Origin: Oxalobacteraceae bacterium UBA5157
GTDB taxonomy: Bacteria; Pseudomonadota; Gammaproteobacteria; Burkholderiales; Burkholderiaceae_D
DNA: 19,740 bases
Assembly (NCBI GenBank): GCA_002415335.1
Contig: DHXL01000401.1
Span: 1-19,740, forward strand
Direction of reading: 5' to 3'
Positions 1 through 11,717 of this stretch are shown here, piece after piece (position 1 is the stretch's first letter; each line of letters begins with the position of its first letter). The notes under the pieces are model-generated. The model was not told the origin of the DNA. It searched no databases and worked only from the letters and a program-made list of their open reading frames with translations. The position numbers and the translations under genes are program-made.

Positions 1-515
1 TCGCGCGCCAGCCTGATCAGCCATTCGTTGTGCTGCGCGTCGTACACCGCGAAGACCCGCTTGATGCCTGGTTGCAGTGTCTTCAGGCGAGTGAAGAGGA
101 GCGCCGGGTCCGGCGCCAGCGTGATGCCCATCAGCGTTTTGTCTTCCGCTTCCGGCAGCGTCAACACGCCACCCACCACGACCCCGATGCCGCGGCTCAG
201 GTGCGCGCTCGCTGCCAATCCTTGCCGTCCAAGCGCGATGACGACCCTGGTGTCGTCACGCTTAAGTCGCGTGTTCAGGTCGGTCGCGTCGACTGCGGCC
301 CCGATCACGTAATAGCGCACGCGCGGCTTGGCGGTCTGTTCGATGCCCTCGATGATCCTGGCGAATACGCGATGGAACGGCTCGCCGATGTCCGGATAGA
401 TGACGGCGATCGACCCTTGCTTGCCGTCAAGCGCCGCCTGCGCGTCGGCGCTGGGGACTACGGCGCACACCAGCAATGCCACCAAGCCAACAGTCCGACG
501 TCGCCGTGTTTTCAA
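1..515 (-). CDS. ABC transporter substrate-binding-like periplasmic protein, N-terminal part (runs off left edge)
   Basis: I read this frame directly from the minus strand. It is open from a TTG at 513-515 to the window edge, giving 171 codons. The TTG has a GGGAG ribosome site 6 bases upstream, and no in-frame ATG exists before the upstream stop at 633-635. The protein begins with an Arg-rich stretch (KTRRRR), then a hydrophobic segment (VGLVALLVCAVV) ending near ADAQA, a typical Sec signal peptide of about 27 residues. After it come features of the ABC_sub_bind family (COG2984-like): IAVIYPDIGEPFHRVF, VVIALGRQGLAAS, a GVVVGGVLTLPEA strand and LQPGIKRVFAVYDAQHNEW. Such proteins bind small ligands in the periplasm. 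No ABC permease or ATPase is visible on this side, so it may be an orphan sensor component. It is divergent from the GGDEF-EAL gene. The gene is confident; the family is likely; the ligand is unknown. Confidence 0.75.
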   Translation of the reverse strand, partial: MKTRRRRTVGLVALLVCAVVPSADAQAALDGKQGSIAVIYPDIGEPFHRVFARIIEGIEQTAKPRVRYYVIGAAVDATDLNTRLKRDDTRVVIALGRQGLAASAHLSRGIGVVVGGVLTLPEAEDKTLMGITLAPDPALLFTRLKTLQPGIKRVFAVYDAQHNEWLIRLAR

Positions 516-1066
516 AAGTGTCTCCCGCTTGCGATTCGTCGCAGTTCTTCTCCAGTACCTTCGGGGCGCGCTATTCTTGTGATCGGCTGCCCGCCTCGCA
601 TCTGCGGTCCGGCTTCCACGGCCGGATGATGACTAAAAAACAATAATACTGTAAATCTCGATCAACTCAATCAATTTCCATGGGGAAGAAACGTTCGTCG
701 CCGGTGCGTGGTGATTTCGCATCATGGCGGGATGCGGGACGCCCGGACGACCGTGTCACTGCCGGTTATTCATCGGTGCGCTTCCCGAAGCACCCCCCAT
801 CTGCCAGTTTCGGATCGAGGGAATCAAGGGTTTCTGCCCGCGCGACGTAAATTGTCGAGAACTTCTGTTTTTGAATTTGTTAATTTTGTTAAAATTGCTT
901 TTCGTAAAGTAGTAAGTCAGTAGAGTCGGCCTTGGGCAATGATCGCCGCACGGCCGAAAATCAGTTAAGGATGCCTTGTTCCTGCTCGCGGCTGCGATGT
1001 CGCGACCGGGTTCGCACTTCCTGTGTCGTGACGGATGCGGACTTTATTCAAAGAGAAGTTGAGACC
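516..1066. other. Divergent intergenic region between the binding-protein gene and the GGDEF-EAL gene
   Basis: This stretch holds no convincing gene. It contains a candidate minus-strand promoter at 643-670 and a very AT-rich tract at about 860-912, a plausible control region for the plus-strand gene, although I could not place a well-spaced -35/-10 pair there. The last 135 bases (932-1066) are in frame with the GGDEF-EAL gene from a TTG at 932, so they may be leader rather than untranslated DNA. The residues they would encode are Cys/Arg-rich and do not look like a known domain. Confidence 0.5.
643..670 (-). promoter_or_regulatory. Candidate sigma-70 promoter for the binding-protein gene
   Basis: On the minus strand, TTGAGT (665-670) and TATTAT (643-648) are separated by 16 bases. 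Both are close to the sigma-70 consensus and lie in an AT-rich patch in a GC-rich background. Transcription would start near 636, leaving about 120 bases of leader before the TTG start at 515. This is a motif match only. Confidence 0.35.
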
Positions 1067-2800
1067 ATGCTTTCTGGCACTGACTCTCCGAGGAGCGTAG
1101 AGCATACGCAATTGGCCAGCCTGATGGAGGCTGCGGGCGATGTCGTGTTTCGGCTCAGCAGCGAGGGAGAGATCCTGTACGCCAGCAAGCGCACCATCGA
1201 GATGATGGATCCGGGCCGTTCACTGGCCGAGACGCGGCTGACAAGCCTGGTCCCGCCGGCCGATCGACTCGCCATCGAGCTGGCCTTGAAGCAGGCGATC
1301 GAATCGCAGCAGCCGAGCCGTGTCAACGTGCGCATGAATACGCATAATGCGATCCTGTGGTTCGAGTTGCAGGCGACTGCCTACGTCAACGCCTCCGGCG
1401 CCGTGGAACTGCTGGCGGTCGGGCGTGACATATCGGGTCAGCACGCGACTGAAGAACGTCTGCGCCACATGGCGACCCACGATGTGCTGACCGGTTTGCC
1501 GAATCGTTCGCTGCTGTCCGACCGCCTGGGCATGGCGGTGGCGCAGGCGCGCCGCACCGGCAAGGGTTTTTCCGTGGTGGCACTGGATCTGGACGGTTTC
1601 AAGAAGGTCAATGACGCACTCGGCCACCCGGTTGGCGATACGTTGCTGCGGATAGCAGGGGAGCGCCTTCAGGACATCTTGCGCGATGTCGATACGCTGG
1701 CGCGCGTGGGCGGTGATGAGTTCGTCGCGATTTTGCCCGGCGCGGTGGAGGAATCCGAAATCCAGATCGTTGCGCGCCGCATGATTGCCACCATGCAGCT
1801 GCCGTTCGAAATTCAGGGCCATGCACTGTACGTCAGCACCTCGATTGGGGCCGCAACCTATCCGCAGCATGGCGAAAGCGAGGTCAAGCTGCTCGCGCAT
1901 GCTGACAGCGCGATGTATCGCGCCAAGGAAACCGGCAAGGCACGCTGCGTGATTTACAACGACCAGAAATTCACCGCGCCGGAACACGACGTCTCGCTTG
2001 AGGCGGCGATGTTCGATGCAGTCCGGAACGGTGAGTTCCTGCTGCATTATCAGCCGATTGTCGACGCCCGCACACGCCAGATCATGGGATTCGAGGCCTT
2101 GATGCGTTGGATGCGGCCGGAGCTCGGCATGGTGCCGCCGATACAGTTCATCCCGATGGCGGAGAACAACGGCTTGATCAGCCTGCTGGGGGCCTGGGCG
2201 CTCAAGGCGGCGTGCGTGCAGGTCAGGCGCTTCGAAGAGGCTGCCGGGCGCGAACTCTATGTGTCCGTCAACGTCAGTCCGCGCCAGTTCCGCAACGACC
2301 AGTTCCTCGACGTGATGGACGACGCGCTGACGCTATCGGGCTTGCGCGGCCATCAGCTATCGCTCGAGATCACCGAAGGAATCCTCATGTCGGATCCGGA
2401 GCACGCCGAAGCCCTGCTGACCGCGATCAGCGCGCGCGACGTGCGCATCGCGATCGACGATTTCGGCACCGGTTATTCGTCACTGGCGTATCTCAAGCGG
2501 TTCCCGATAGCGACCCTGAAAATCGACCGCGCATTCATCAAGGATTTGCCCGAGTCGGTGAAGGACGGAGCCATCTGCAACGTGGTGCTCAGCCTGGCGC
2601 GCCACCTCCAGTTGTCGACTATCGCTGAAGGTGTCGAGAACGAGCGGCAACTGGAATACCTCGCTACCCAGGGTTGCGGCCTGATCCAGGGCTTCCATAC
2701 TGGCCGGCCGTTGCTGCCGGAAGCGGCCATGAAGTTGTTGAAAGAGCGTGCCGCGCCGCCGTTGTCGATTGAACCTCACCTAACCAAGTCGATTCGATGA
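1067..2800 (+). CDS. PAS-GGDEF-EAL cyclic-di-GMP signalling protein
   Basis: Bifunctional cyclic-di-GMP enzyme of 577 residues from the chosen ATG. That start has AGAGAAG 8 bases upstream; a TTG at 932 and a GTG at 1028 are in-frame alternatives that would add 45 or 13 non-conserved residues. Domain order: PAS sensor (about residues 15-125), GGDEF (about 135-300), EAL (about 320-560). The GGDEF motif is intact at 215-219, and an RxxD inhibitory site (RDVD, 206-209) sits exactly 5 residues before it, so the cyclase half could be active and product-inhibited. The EAL half keeps EAL at 343-345, NVSPRQF, EITEG, the DDFGTGYSS loop from residue 464, KIDR and the EGVE/QGF motifs, so hydrolysis is also plausible. 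No membrane segment is seen, so it is probably cytoplasmic. The stop overlaps the next start (ATGA). Which activity dominates cannot be read from sequence. Confidence 0.93.
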   Translation: MLSGTDSPRSVEHTQLASLMEAAGDVVFRLSSEGEILYASKRTIEMMDPGRSLAETRLTSLVPPADRLAIELALKQAIESQQPSRVNVRMNTHNAILWFELQATAYVNASGAVELLAVGRDISGQHATEERLRHMATHDVLTGLPNRSLLSDRLGMAVAQARRTGKGFSVVALDLDGFKKVNDALGHPVGDTLLRIAGERLQDILRDVDTLARVGGDEFVAILPGAVEESEIQIVARRMIATMQLPFEIQGHALYVSTSIGAATYPQHGESEVKLLAHADSAMYRAKETGKARCVIYNDQKFTAPEHDVSLEAAMFDAVRNGEFLLHYQPIVDARTRQIMGFEALMRWMRPELGMVPPIQFIPMAENNGLISLLGAWALKAACVQVRRFEEAAGRELYVSVNVSPRQFRNDQFLDVMDDALTLSGLRGHQLSLEITEGILMSDPEHAEALLTAISARDVRIAIDDFGTGYSSLAYLKRFPIATLKIDRAFIKDLPESVKDGAICNVVLSLARHLQLSTIAEGVENERQLEYLATQGCGLIQGFHTGRPLLPEAAMKLLKERAAPPLSIEPHLTKSIR

Positions 2801-4311
2801 AAAATCTTTCCGTGCGACCGGCGAACCCCGAGAAAACCCTGGAATTGCTCTGGTCCCGGATCCGGCAGCGCGGCGACCTGCCGGGCTTCTCGAAGGCGGT
2901 CGGTGCGATTCTGGGCGCGATGCGGGGCGACGACGACCGTGAATTTAATATGACGAAAACCGTATTGTCCGATCCCGCACTGACGCAGAAAGTGCTGCGG
3001 CTCGCGAACAGCGCCATGTACTCGATGTTCGGGCAAGAAATCAATACCGTTTCGAAAGCGGTGATCCTGCTCGGCACCGAATCGATCGGTCATCTGGCGC
3101 TGGGCCTGAAGCTGATAGACGGCTTGTCGGCGGCGTCGACGGGTTCGATCAACGCCCGCAGCGAGATGGAAAAGGCGGTACTTGCAGGCCATATCGCGCG
3201 CCAGGTCGCATCCTCCGCAACTACGCGCGACGCCGAAGAGGCGGTCGTGTGTTCGATGCTGCATTCGCTGGGGCGCATGATGGTGACCTTCTATTTGCCC
3301 GACCGATGGGCGCTGGTGCAGGCGCGCTGTACCGATCCGGTTATCGACGAGGCGCAGGCGACGCGCGAGCTATTGGGGCTGGCTCTGGATGAGATCGGGT
3401 GTCGCATCGCGCAGCATTGGGGCCTCCCGGCGGGCTTGATCGATAGTCTGCAGGACCTTGGCCCGCGTCCGGCGGGCGAGCCGCTCGATCACGCCGATTG
3501 GCTGGCTGCGCTGGCGACGATGTCGTCGCGCTGCGCGAGCGCGATTTGCGAAGAGGCGGACGGTGGCAAGAGCAACCCCGCGCTCACCAGCCTCGCCGAC
3601 AGCTATGCGGACATGCTGGGGCTGGAGTCACCGCAGGTTCTGGTTGCCGTGCAAAGTGCGGTGCACACCGCCGAGCAGGAACATGTCTTCGTACGGCCGA
3701 GCAGGCTGGCCGGTGCTGGCAGGAAAGCTCCGGAGACGGGGCAACAGGTCGGGAAACCGGTGGACGCGGCGGCGATCCTGACACGCGGCGTCGCGGACAT
3801 GCGTGATGCCTCGCCCGGCACCAGCGCAGGACAGTTGATGACGATGGGACTGGAGACGGTTTACAAGGGATTGGGATTCAGCCGCGCGATTGTATTCATG
3901 CATAGCTACGAACAAGCGCGCTACTCGGCCAGGATGTGTTTTGGCGAGGGTGTGCAAGAAGTCTTTTCGCGCCTGGTGTTCGACGATGCGTATCAGCCCG
4001 ACGTGTTCCACGCGGCACTGGCGAACGACAAGATGATCTTTGTCGAGAATGCGCAGGATCCGGCTTTCGTGGGCAAATTGCCGCGCTGGTGGCGCGACAC
4101 ATTATCAAACGCCCGCAGCTTCATGGTGTTGCCGCTGACGGTCAACCGACACCCGGTAGGATTTATCTACGGAGATTGGCACCAAGCGCTGCCGGCTGCC
4201 AAGATCGATCCGATTGAAGTGCTGCCGTTGAATGAATTGCGCCGCCTCGTGACCAGCGCGGTCGAACAGCGCCGTCAAATCGACCCGCACTCCACGCGTA
4301 CTATCCTGTAG
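2797..4311 (+). CDS. HDOD-domain signalling protein with C-terminal GAF-like domain
   Basis: Predicted regulatory protein of 504 residues. An HDOD domain covers about residues 20-230, recognisable from LSDPALTQKVLRLANSAMYS, INTVSKAVILLGTESIGHLA and SMLHSLGRMMV. The HD phosphohydrolase motif is degenerate (LHSLG instead of HDxG), as is usual for HDOD, so a scaffolding or signalling role is more likely than hydrolysis. The last 170 residues (FSRAIVFMHSYEQARYSARM, then SFMVLPLTVNRHPVGFIYGDW) look like a GAF-type sensor fold. The start overlaps the stop of the GGDEF-EAL gene by ATGA and has no clear ribosome site of its own, so the two are probably translationally coupled and act in one pathway. 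The output target is unknown. The HDOD call is strong and the GAF call moderate. Confidence 0.88.
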   Translation: MKNLSVRPANPEKTLELLWSRIRQRGDLPGFSKAVGAILGAMRGDDDREFNMTKTVLSDPALTQKVLRLANSAMYSMFGQEINTVSKAVILLGTESIGHLALGLKLIDGLSAASTGSINARSEMEKAVLAGHIARQVASSATTRDAEEAVVCSMLHSLGRMMVTFYLPDRWALVQARCTDPVIDEAQATRELLGLALDEIGCRIAQHWGLPAGLIDSLQDLGPRPAGEPLDHADWLAALATMSSRCASAICEEADGGKSNPALTSLADSYADMLGLESPQVLVAVQSAVHTAEQEHVFVRPSRLAGAGRKAPETGQQVGKPVDAAAILTRGVADMRDASPGTSAGQLMTMGLETVYKGLGFSRAIVFMHSYEQARYSARMCFGEGVQEVFSRLVFDDAYQPDVFHAALANDKMIFVENAQDPAFVGKLPRWWRDTLSNARSFMVLPLTVNRHPVGFIYGDWHQALPAAKIDPIEVLPLNELRRLVTSAVEQRRQIDPHSTRTIL

Positions 4312-4387
4312 TCCCCAATCGCAGCCAGCCGTAAATGTGGTCGGGAAAATAACAGATAAGAATGGCGAGACAGGAATCAATAACTAG

Positions 4388-4413
4388 GATCGCCAATTAA
4401 TTTTCAGCGACAC
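4388..4413 (+). repeat. Relic of transposase coding sequence (direct repeat of 4572-4597)
   Basis: These 26 bases match positions 4572-4597 inside the transposase gene at 24 of 26 positions, in the same orientation. Read in the gene's frame, the copy encodes DRQLIFSDT, against DRQLIFRDT in the intact gene. It stands outside the transposase open frame and is directly followed by a copy of the end repeat, so it looks like the remnant of an older or deleted related unit. Chance is very unlikely for a match this long at a distance of 184 bases. Confidence 0.75.
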
Positions 4414-4453
4414 AAAATTAAACGGGGTCAAATTAAACAATTAAAAGGGGTCA
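4414..4453 (+). repeat. Tandem pair of left-end repeats
   Basis: Positions 4414-4430 and 4437-4453 are two 17-base direct copies (15 of 17 identical) ending in GGGGTCA and spaced with a 23-base period. The second copy forms part of the inverted repeat at 4438-4457. The first abuts the transposase relic at 4388-4413. Confidence 0.65.
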
Positions 4454-4457
4454 GAGT
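4438..4457 (+). repeat. Left inverted repeat of the RAYT unit
   Basis: This 20-base sequence is the reverse complement of 5311-5330 with one mismatch (at 4441). The shared core is AAAAGGGGTCAGAGT. It lies 51 bases before the transposase start. Confidence 0.8.
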
Positions 4458-4470
4458 TGCTTTGATTCCC

Positions 4471-4476
4471 TATAAT
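4471..4476 (+). promoter_or_regulatory. Candidate -10 box for the transposase gene
   Basis: A perfect TATAAT lies 32 bases before the ATG at 4509. No good -35 hexamer is found 16-18 bases upstream; that position falls in the GGGGTCA end repeat (about 4447-4453). If this promoter is real, the end repeat occupies its -35 region, and a protein bound to the repeat could affect transcription. Weak call. Confidence 0.35.
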
Positions 4477-4508
4477 CATTTACTTGTCTTCCTATTCGGG
4501 TATCCACA

Positions 4509-5213
4509 ATGGCTAGATTGCCTAGACTCGTAGTTCCAAGCCAGCCGCATCACATCACTCAACGTGGCAATGACCGCCAATTAATTTTCCGCGACACGGA
4601 GGATTACACGGTTTTTCTAGTTCGCCTGCGCGAGGCCGCGAAGAAATTCAAGGTCGCGATACACTCCTATGTACTAATGTCCAACCACTTGCATCTCCTT
4701 GCGTCTCCCTCGGATCAAGAGGGGTTGGCGCGCATGATGCAATGGATAGGACGTCACTATGTGCCTTACTTCAATAAAAAATATGCGCGCGCGGGCACGC
4801 TATGGCAGGGGCGCTACAAGGCGACCGTCATCGATTCCGAGCGCTACTTCATGATTTGCAGCCGCTATGTGGAACTTAACCCGGTGCGCGCCGGGCTCGT
4901 CGGCCATCCATCCGAGTACGCTTGGTCCAGTTATGCACATCACATCGGGGTCAGGTCAGATCCGGTCATTACCGATCACCCCTTATATTGGACCTTGGGC
5001 AACACTCCCTTTGAAAGAGAAGCTGCGTATCGCGGCTTGTTCGAGCGCGCATTAATCGAGGAAGACGTGCGTGCGCTTAGCGAAGCAACGCGCAAGGGCT
5101 GGGCGTTGGGATCCGAGCAGTTCAAGGTCAAGTTGGAAAAGGCCACGCATCGACGGGTTCGGCCAGCCAAACGAGGCCGGCCATTCAAACAGCAAGCGGC
5201 GGAGCCGGGCTAG
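4509..5213 (+). CDS. REP-associated tyrosine transposase (RAYT, Y1_Tnp family)
   Basis: Single-strand DNA transposase relative of 234 residues. The HUH metal-binding motif is intact as H60-L-H62 in SNHLHLL, preceded by the family motif HHITQRGNDRQ (residues 14-24). The nucleophilic tyrosine is probably Y113 or Y120, in the stretch ERYFMICSRYVELNPVRAGL, whose LNPVRAGL end is typical of RAYT proteins. The tail is basic with RGRPFK, as in many family members, and may help DNA binding. There is no frameshift or internal stop, so the enzyme could be active. No second transposon gene such as tnpB is present. The ATG has only a weak ribosome site. Inverted repeats flank it. It sits between an HDOD regulator gene and gltB, unrelated functions, consistent with insertion. 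Family call strong; present mobility unknown. Confidence 0.92.
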   Translation: MARLPRLVVPSQPHHITQRGNDRQLIFRDTEDYTVFLVRLREAAKKFKVAIHSYVLMSNHLHLLASPSDQEGLARMMQWIGRHYVPYFNKKYARAGTLWQGRYKATVIDSERYFMICSRYVELNPVRAGLVGHPSEYAWSSYAHHIGVRSDPVITDHPLYWTLGNTPFEREAAYRGLFERALIEEDVRALSEATRKGWALGSEQFKVKLEKATHRRVRPAKRGRPFKQQAAEPG

Positions 5214-5260
5214 TCAAATGCCACTACCTGCGCGGATTCAGCGGGTCGTTACCGCCCAAA

Positions 5261-5279
5261 TAACTCTGTCCCTAATTAT
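5261..5279 (-). repeat. Possible degenerate inner copy of the right end repeat
   Basis: This sequence shares the ACTCTG core and a following CCC with the right inverted repeat (13 of 19 positions against 5309-5327). It could be a decayed second copy, mirroring the doubled repeat on the left. The match is weak and may be chance. Confidence 0.25.
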
Positions 5280-5310
5280 AAAGTATTTCATTTTCCTTGC
5301 GTTTAATTCT

Positions 5311-5330
5311 ACTCTGACCCCTTTTATTTG
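5311..5330 (-). repeat. Right inverted repeat of the RAYT unit
   Basis: Reverse complement of 4438-4457 with one mismatch. It lies 97 bases after the transposase stop and ends 2 bases before the -35 box of the gltB promoter. Confidence 0.8.
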
Positions 5331-5332
5331 AG

Positions 5333-5361
5333 TTGAACTATCTGTTGCGCTGCACTATGCT
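5333..5361 (+). promoter_or_regulatory. Probable sigma-70 promoter of gltB
   Basis: TTGAAC (5333-5338) and TATGCT (5356-5361) are spaced by exactly 17 bases, close to the sigma-70 consensus. Transcription would begin near 5368, giving a leader of about 29 bases before the ATG at 5397. The -35 box begins 2 bases after the end of the RAYT inverted repeat, so any upstream activator site of the ancestral promoter would now be separated from it or lost. Confidence 0.55.
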
Positions 5362-5396
5362 TCCATTTCAACTTCAACATGCAGTGGAGAACGATT

Positions 5397-10082
<4,686 letters not shown>

Positions 10083-10118
10083 CCGGCGCGGCTAACGGTT
10101 AGCAGACGATGCGGTTGG

Positions 10119-10140
10119 CAGTGCAGCCGTTTCAGCACTG
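10119..10140 (+). other. Small stem-loop in the gltB-gltD spacer
   Basis: CAGTGC (10119-10124) pairs with GCACTG (10135-10140) across a 10-base loop. No T-run follows, so it is not a standard terminator. It may stabilise or process the mRNA, or be chance. Confidence 0.25.
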
Positions 10141-10174
10141 GTGCCATCCGACGGAAAACATTTGAAAGAAAGTC

Positions 10175-11638
10175 ATGGGAAAAGTAACCGGCTTCATGGA
10201 ATACCAGCGTCTGAAAGAGGCGAGCGAATTGCCGCAGCTGCGCAAGAAACACTACAAGGAATTTACGCTGCACCTGTCCGACGCCGACGCCAGGATCCAG
10301 GGCGCGCGCTGCATGGATTGCGGCACCCCTTTTTGCAGCAACGGTTGTCCGGTCAACAACATCATCCCGGACTGGAATGACCTGGTGTATCACGGCAACT
10401 ACCAGGCCGCCCTGGAAACACTGCATTCGACCAATAATTTTCCGGAATTTACTGGTCGCATCTGCCCGGCGCCATGCGAGACAGCCTGCGTGCTTAACAT
10501 TAATGACGATCCGGTCGGGATCAAATCGATCGAGCATTTCATCATCGACAAGGGCTGGGAAAACGGCTGGGTCGTACCGCAGCCATCGACGGTGAAGACC
10601 GGCAAAAGAATTGCCGTAGTCGGGTCCGGCCCAGCCGGTCTGGCCGCGGCGCAACAGCTCGCGCGCGTCGGCCACGCCGTCACCGTGTTCGAGAAAAACG
10701 ATCGCGTCGGCGGCTTGCTGCGCTACGGCATCCCCGATTTCAAAATGGAAAAGTCGCATATCGACCGCCGCGTCGAACAGATGAAAGCGGAAGGCGTGAC
10801 GTTCCGCACCAGCGTATTGGTCGGCAAGGATTTTCCAGCCAATATCACTAACTGGGCCAAGGAAACCATCTCGCCGGCCCAGCTCGCTAAGGAATTCGAC
10901 GCGGTCATCATCGCCGGTGGCGCCGAGCAACCGCGCGACTTGCCGGTTCCGGGGCGCGAGTTGAAAGGCGTGCACTTCGCCATGGATTTCCTGCCGCTGC
11001 AAAACAAGGTCAACACCGGCGACAAGGTCAAGGACCAGATCATGGCCAGCGGCAAGCACGTGATCGTGATCGGCGGCGGCGACACCGGGTCAGACTGCGT
11101 CGGCACCTCTAACCGGCACGGCGCGGTATCGGTCGCGCAATTCGAACTGATGCCGCAACCGCCTGAAGAGGAAAACAAGCCGCTGGTGTGGCCGTACTGG
11201 CCGACCAAGCTGCGCACCTCGTCGTCGCATGAAGAAGGTTGCGAGCGCGATTGGGCGGTTGCCACCAAGCGCCTGGAAGGCAAGAACGGCAAGGTTGAAA
11301 AATTGATTGCGGCCCGCGTTGAATGGAAAGACGGCAAGATGCAGGAAGTGCCGAACTCCGAATTCGAAATGAAGGTCGACCTGGTATTGCTGGCGATGGG
11401 CTTCGTGTCGCCGGTGGCACAAGTTTTGGACGCGTTCGGCATCGACAAGGATGTGCGCGGCAATGCCAAGGCGACGACCGATGGCGATGGCTGCTATCAG
11501 ACGTCGGTTCCGACCGTATTTGCCGCAGGCGATATGCGCAGAGGCCAGTCGCTCGTCGTGTGGGCGATACGCGAAGGGCGGCAGTGCGCGCGCGCAGTGG
11601 ACGAGTTCTTGATGGGAGGCTCGGTCCTGCCGCGCTGA
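10175..11638 (+). CDS. gltD: Glutamate synthase (NADPH) small subunit
   Basis: Beta subunit of GOGAT, 487 residues; it takes electrons from NADPH through FAD and passes them by iron-sulfur clusters to GltB. The N-terminal cysteine clusters are intact: C46, C49, C54 and C58 in RCMDCGTPFCSNGC, then C97, C101 and C105 in ICPAPCETAC. The FAD-binding motif VVGSGPAG is at about 148-155, and the NADPH-binding GGGDTG is at 300-305. The ATG follows a GAAAGAAAG purine tract. It is almost certainly cotranscribed with gltB. No clear terminator follows before mlaF. Confidence 0.97.
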   Translation: MGKVTGFMEYQRLKEASELPQLRKKHYKEFTLHLSDADARIQGARCMDCGTPFCSNGCPVNNIIPDWNDLVYHGNYQAALETLHSTNNFPEFTGRICPAPCETACVLNINDDPVGIKSIEHFIIDKGWENGWVVPQPSTVKTGKRIAVVGSGPAGLAAAQQLARVGHAVTVFEKNDRVGGLLRYGIPDFKMEKSHIDRRVEQMKAEGVTFRTSVLVGKDFPANITNWAKETISPAQLAKEFDAVIIAGGAEQPRDLPVPGRELKGVHFAMDFLPLQNKVNTGDKVKDQIMASGKHVIVIGGGDTGSDCVGTSNRHGAVSVAQFELMPQPPEEENKPLVWPYWPTKLRTSSSHEEGCERDWAVATKRLEGKNGKVEKLIAARVEWKDGKMQEVPNSEFEMKVDLVLLAMGFVSPVAQVLDAFGIDKDVRGNAKATTDGDGCYQTSVPTVFAAGDMRRGQSLVVWAIREGRQCARAVDEFLMGGSVLPR

Positions 11639-11711
11639 AGCAAAGGCGCTGCGGTGTCGTGGATTGCCAACGTTTCCGGGCTCTGCTCGGGAGCGATTGT
11701 CGTTTCTGCAC

Positions 11712-11717
11712 TACAAT
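11712..11717 (+). promoter_or_regulatory. Candidate -10 box upstream of mlaF
   Basis: TACAAT lies 28 bases before the GTG start of mlaF, a position that would give a leader of about 20 bases. No convincing -35 is present at 16-18 bases, so the element is weak. The mla genes could instead be read from the gltBD transcript, since I see no terminator in the 107-base gap. Confidence 0.3.

Larger units (their letters stand above)
4414..5330 (+). mobile_element. RAYT (REP-associated tyrosine transposase) unit with inverted end repeats
   Basis: The unit contains one transposase gene and flanking AT-rich ends. The outermost well-matched ends are 4438-4457 on the left and 5311-5330 on the right, inverted copies that agree at 19 of 20 positions around the core AAAAGGGGTCAGAGT. 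A second, weaker left copy begins at 4414. I drew the left boundary there and the right boundary at the last matching base; the true ends are uncertain and I could not identify a target-site duplication. The ends are far richer in A and T than the neighbouring genes. RAYT genes are usually single-copy, chromosomally resident relatives of IS200/IS605 transposases that mobilise short palindromic repeats rather than moving as ordinary insertion sequences. Confidence 0.7.

Noticed and set aside
30..629. Plus-strand open frame of 199 codons
   Set aside because: It is the opposite-strand shadow of the minus-strand binding-protein gene, which has a signal peptide, a ribosome site and family motifs; the plus-strand translation has no recognisable features.
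932..1066. N-terminal extension of the GGDEF-EAL gene from a TTG at 932
   Set aside because: The extra residues are Cys/Arg-rich without a domain, and the ATG at 1067 has a far better ribosome site. The extension remains possible.
4414..4453. CRISPR-like array
   Set aside because: There are only two short imperfect copies with a 6-base gap, which belong to the ends of the transposase unit, and no cas genes are present.
4438..5330. Classic DDE insertion sequence
   Set aside because: Despite the inverted ends, the protein is an HUH/Y1 transposase of the RAYT type, with no DDE catalytic residues and no target duplication that I could find.
5379..5396. Upstream ATG of gltB at 5379
   Set aside because: The ATG at 5397 has GGAGA at ideal spacing, and the ribosome site itself lies inside the six added codons.
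10119..10140. Terminator between gltB and gltD
   Set aside because: The stem has only six pairs with a 10-base loop and no T-run, and the two subunits are expected to be cotranscribed.
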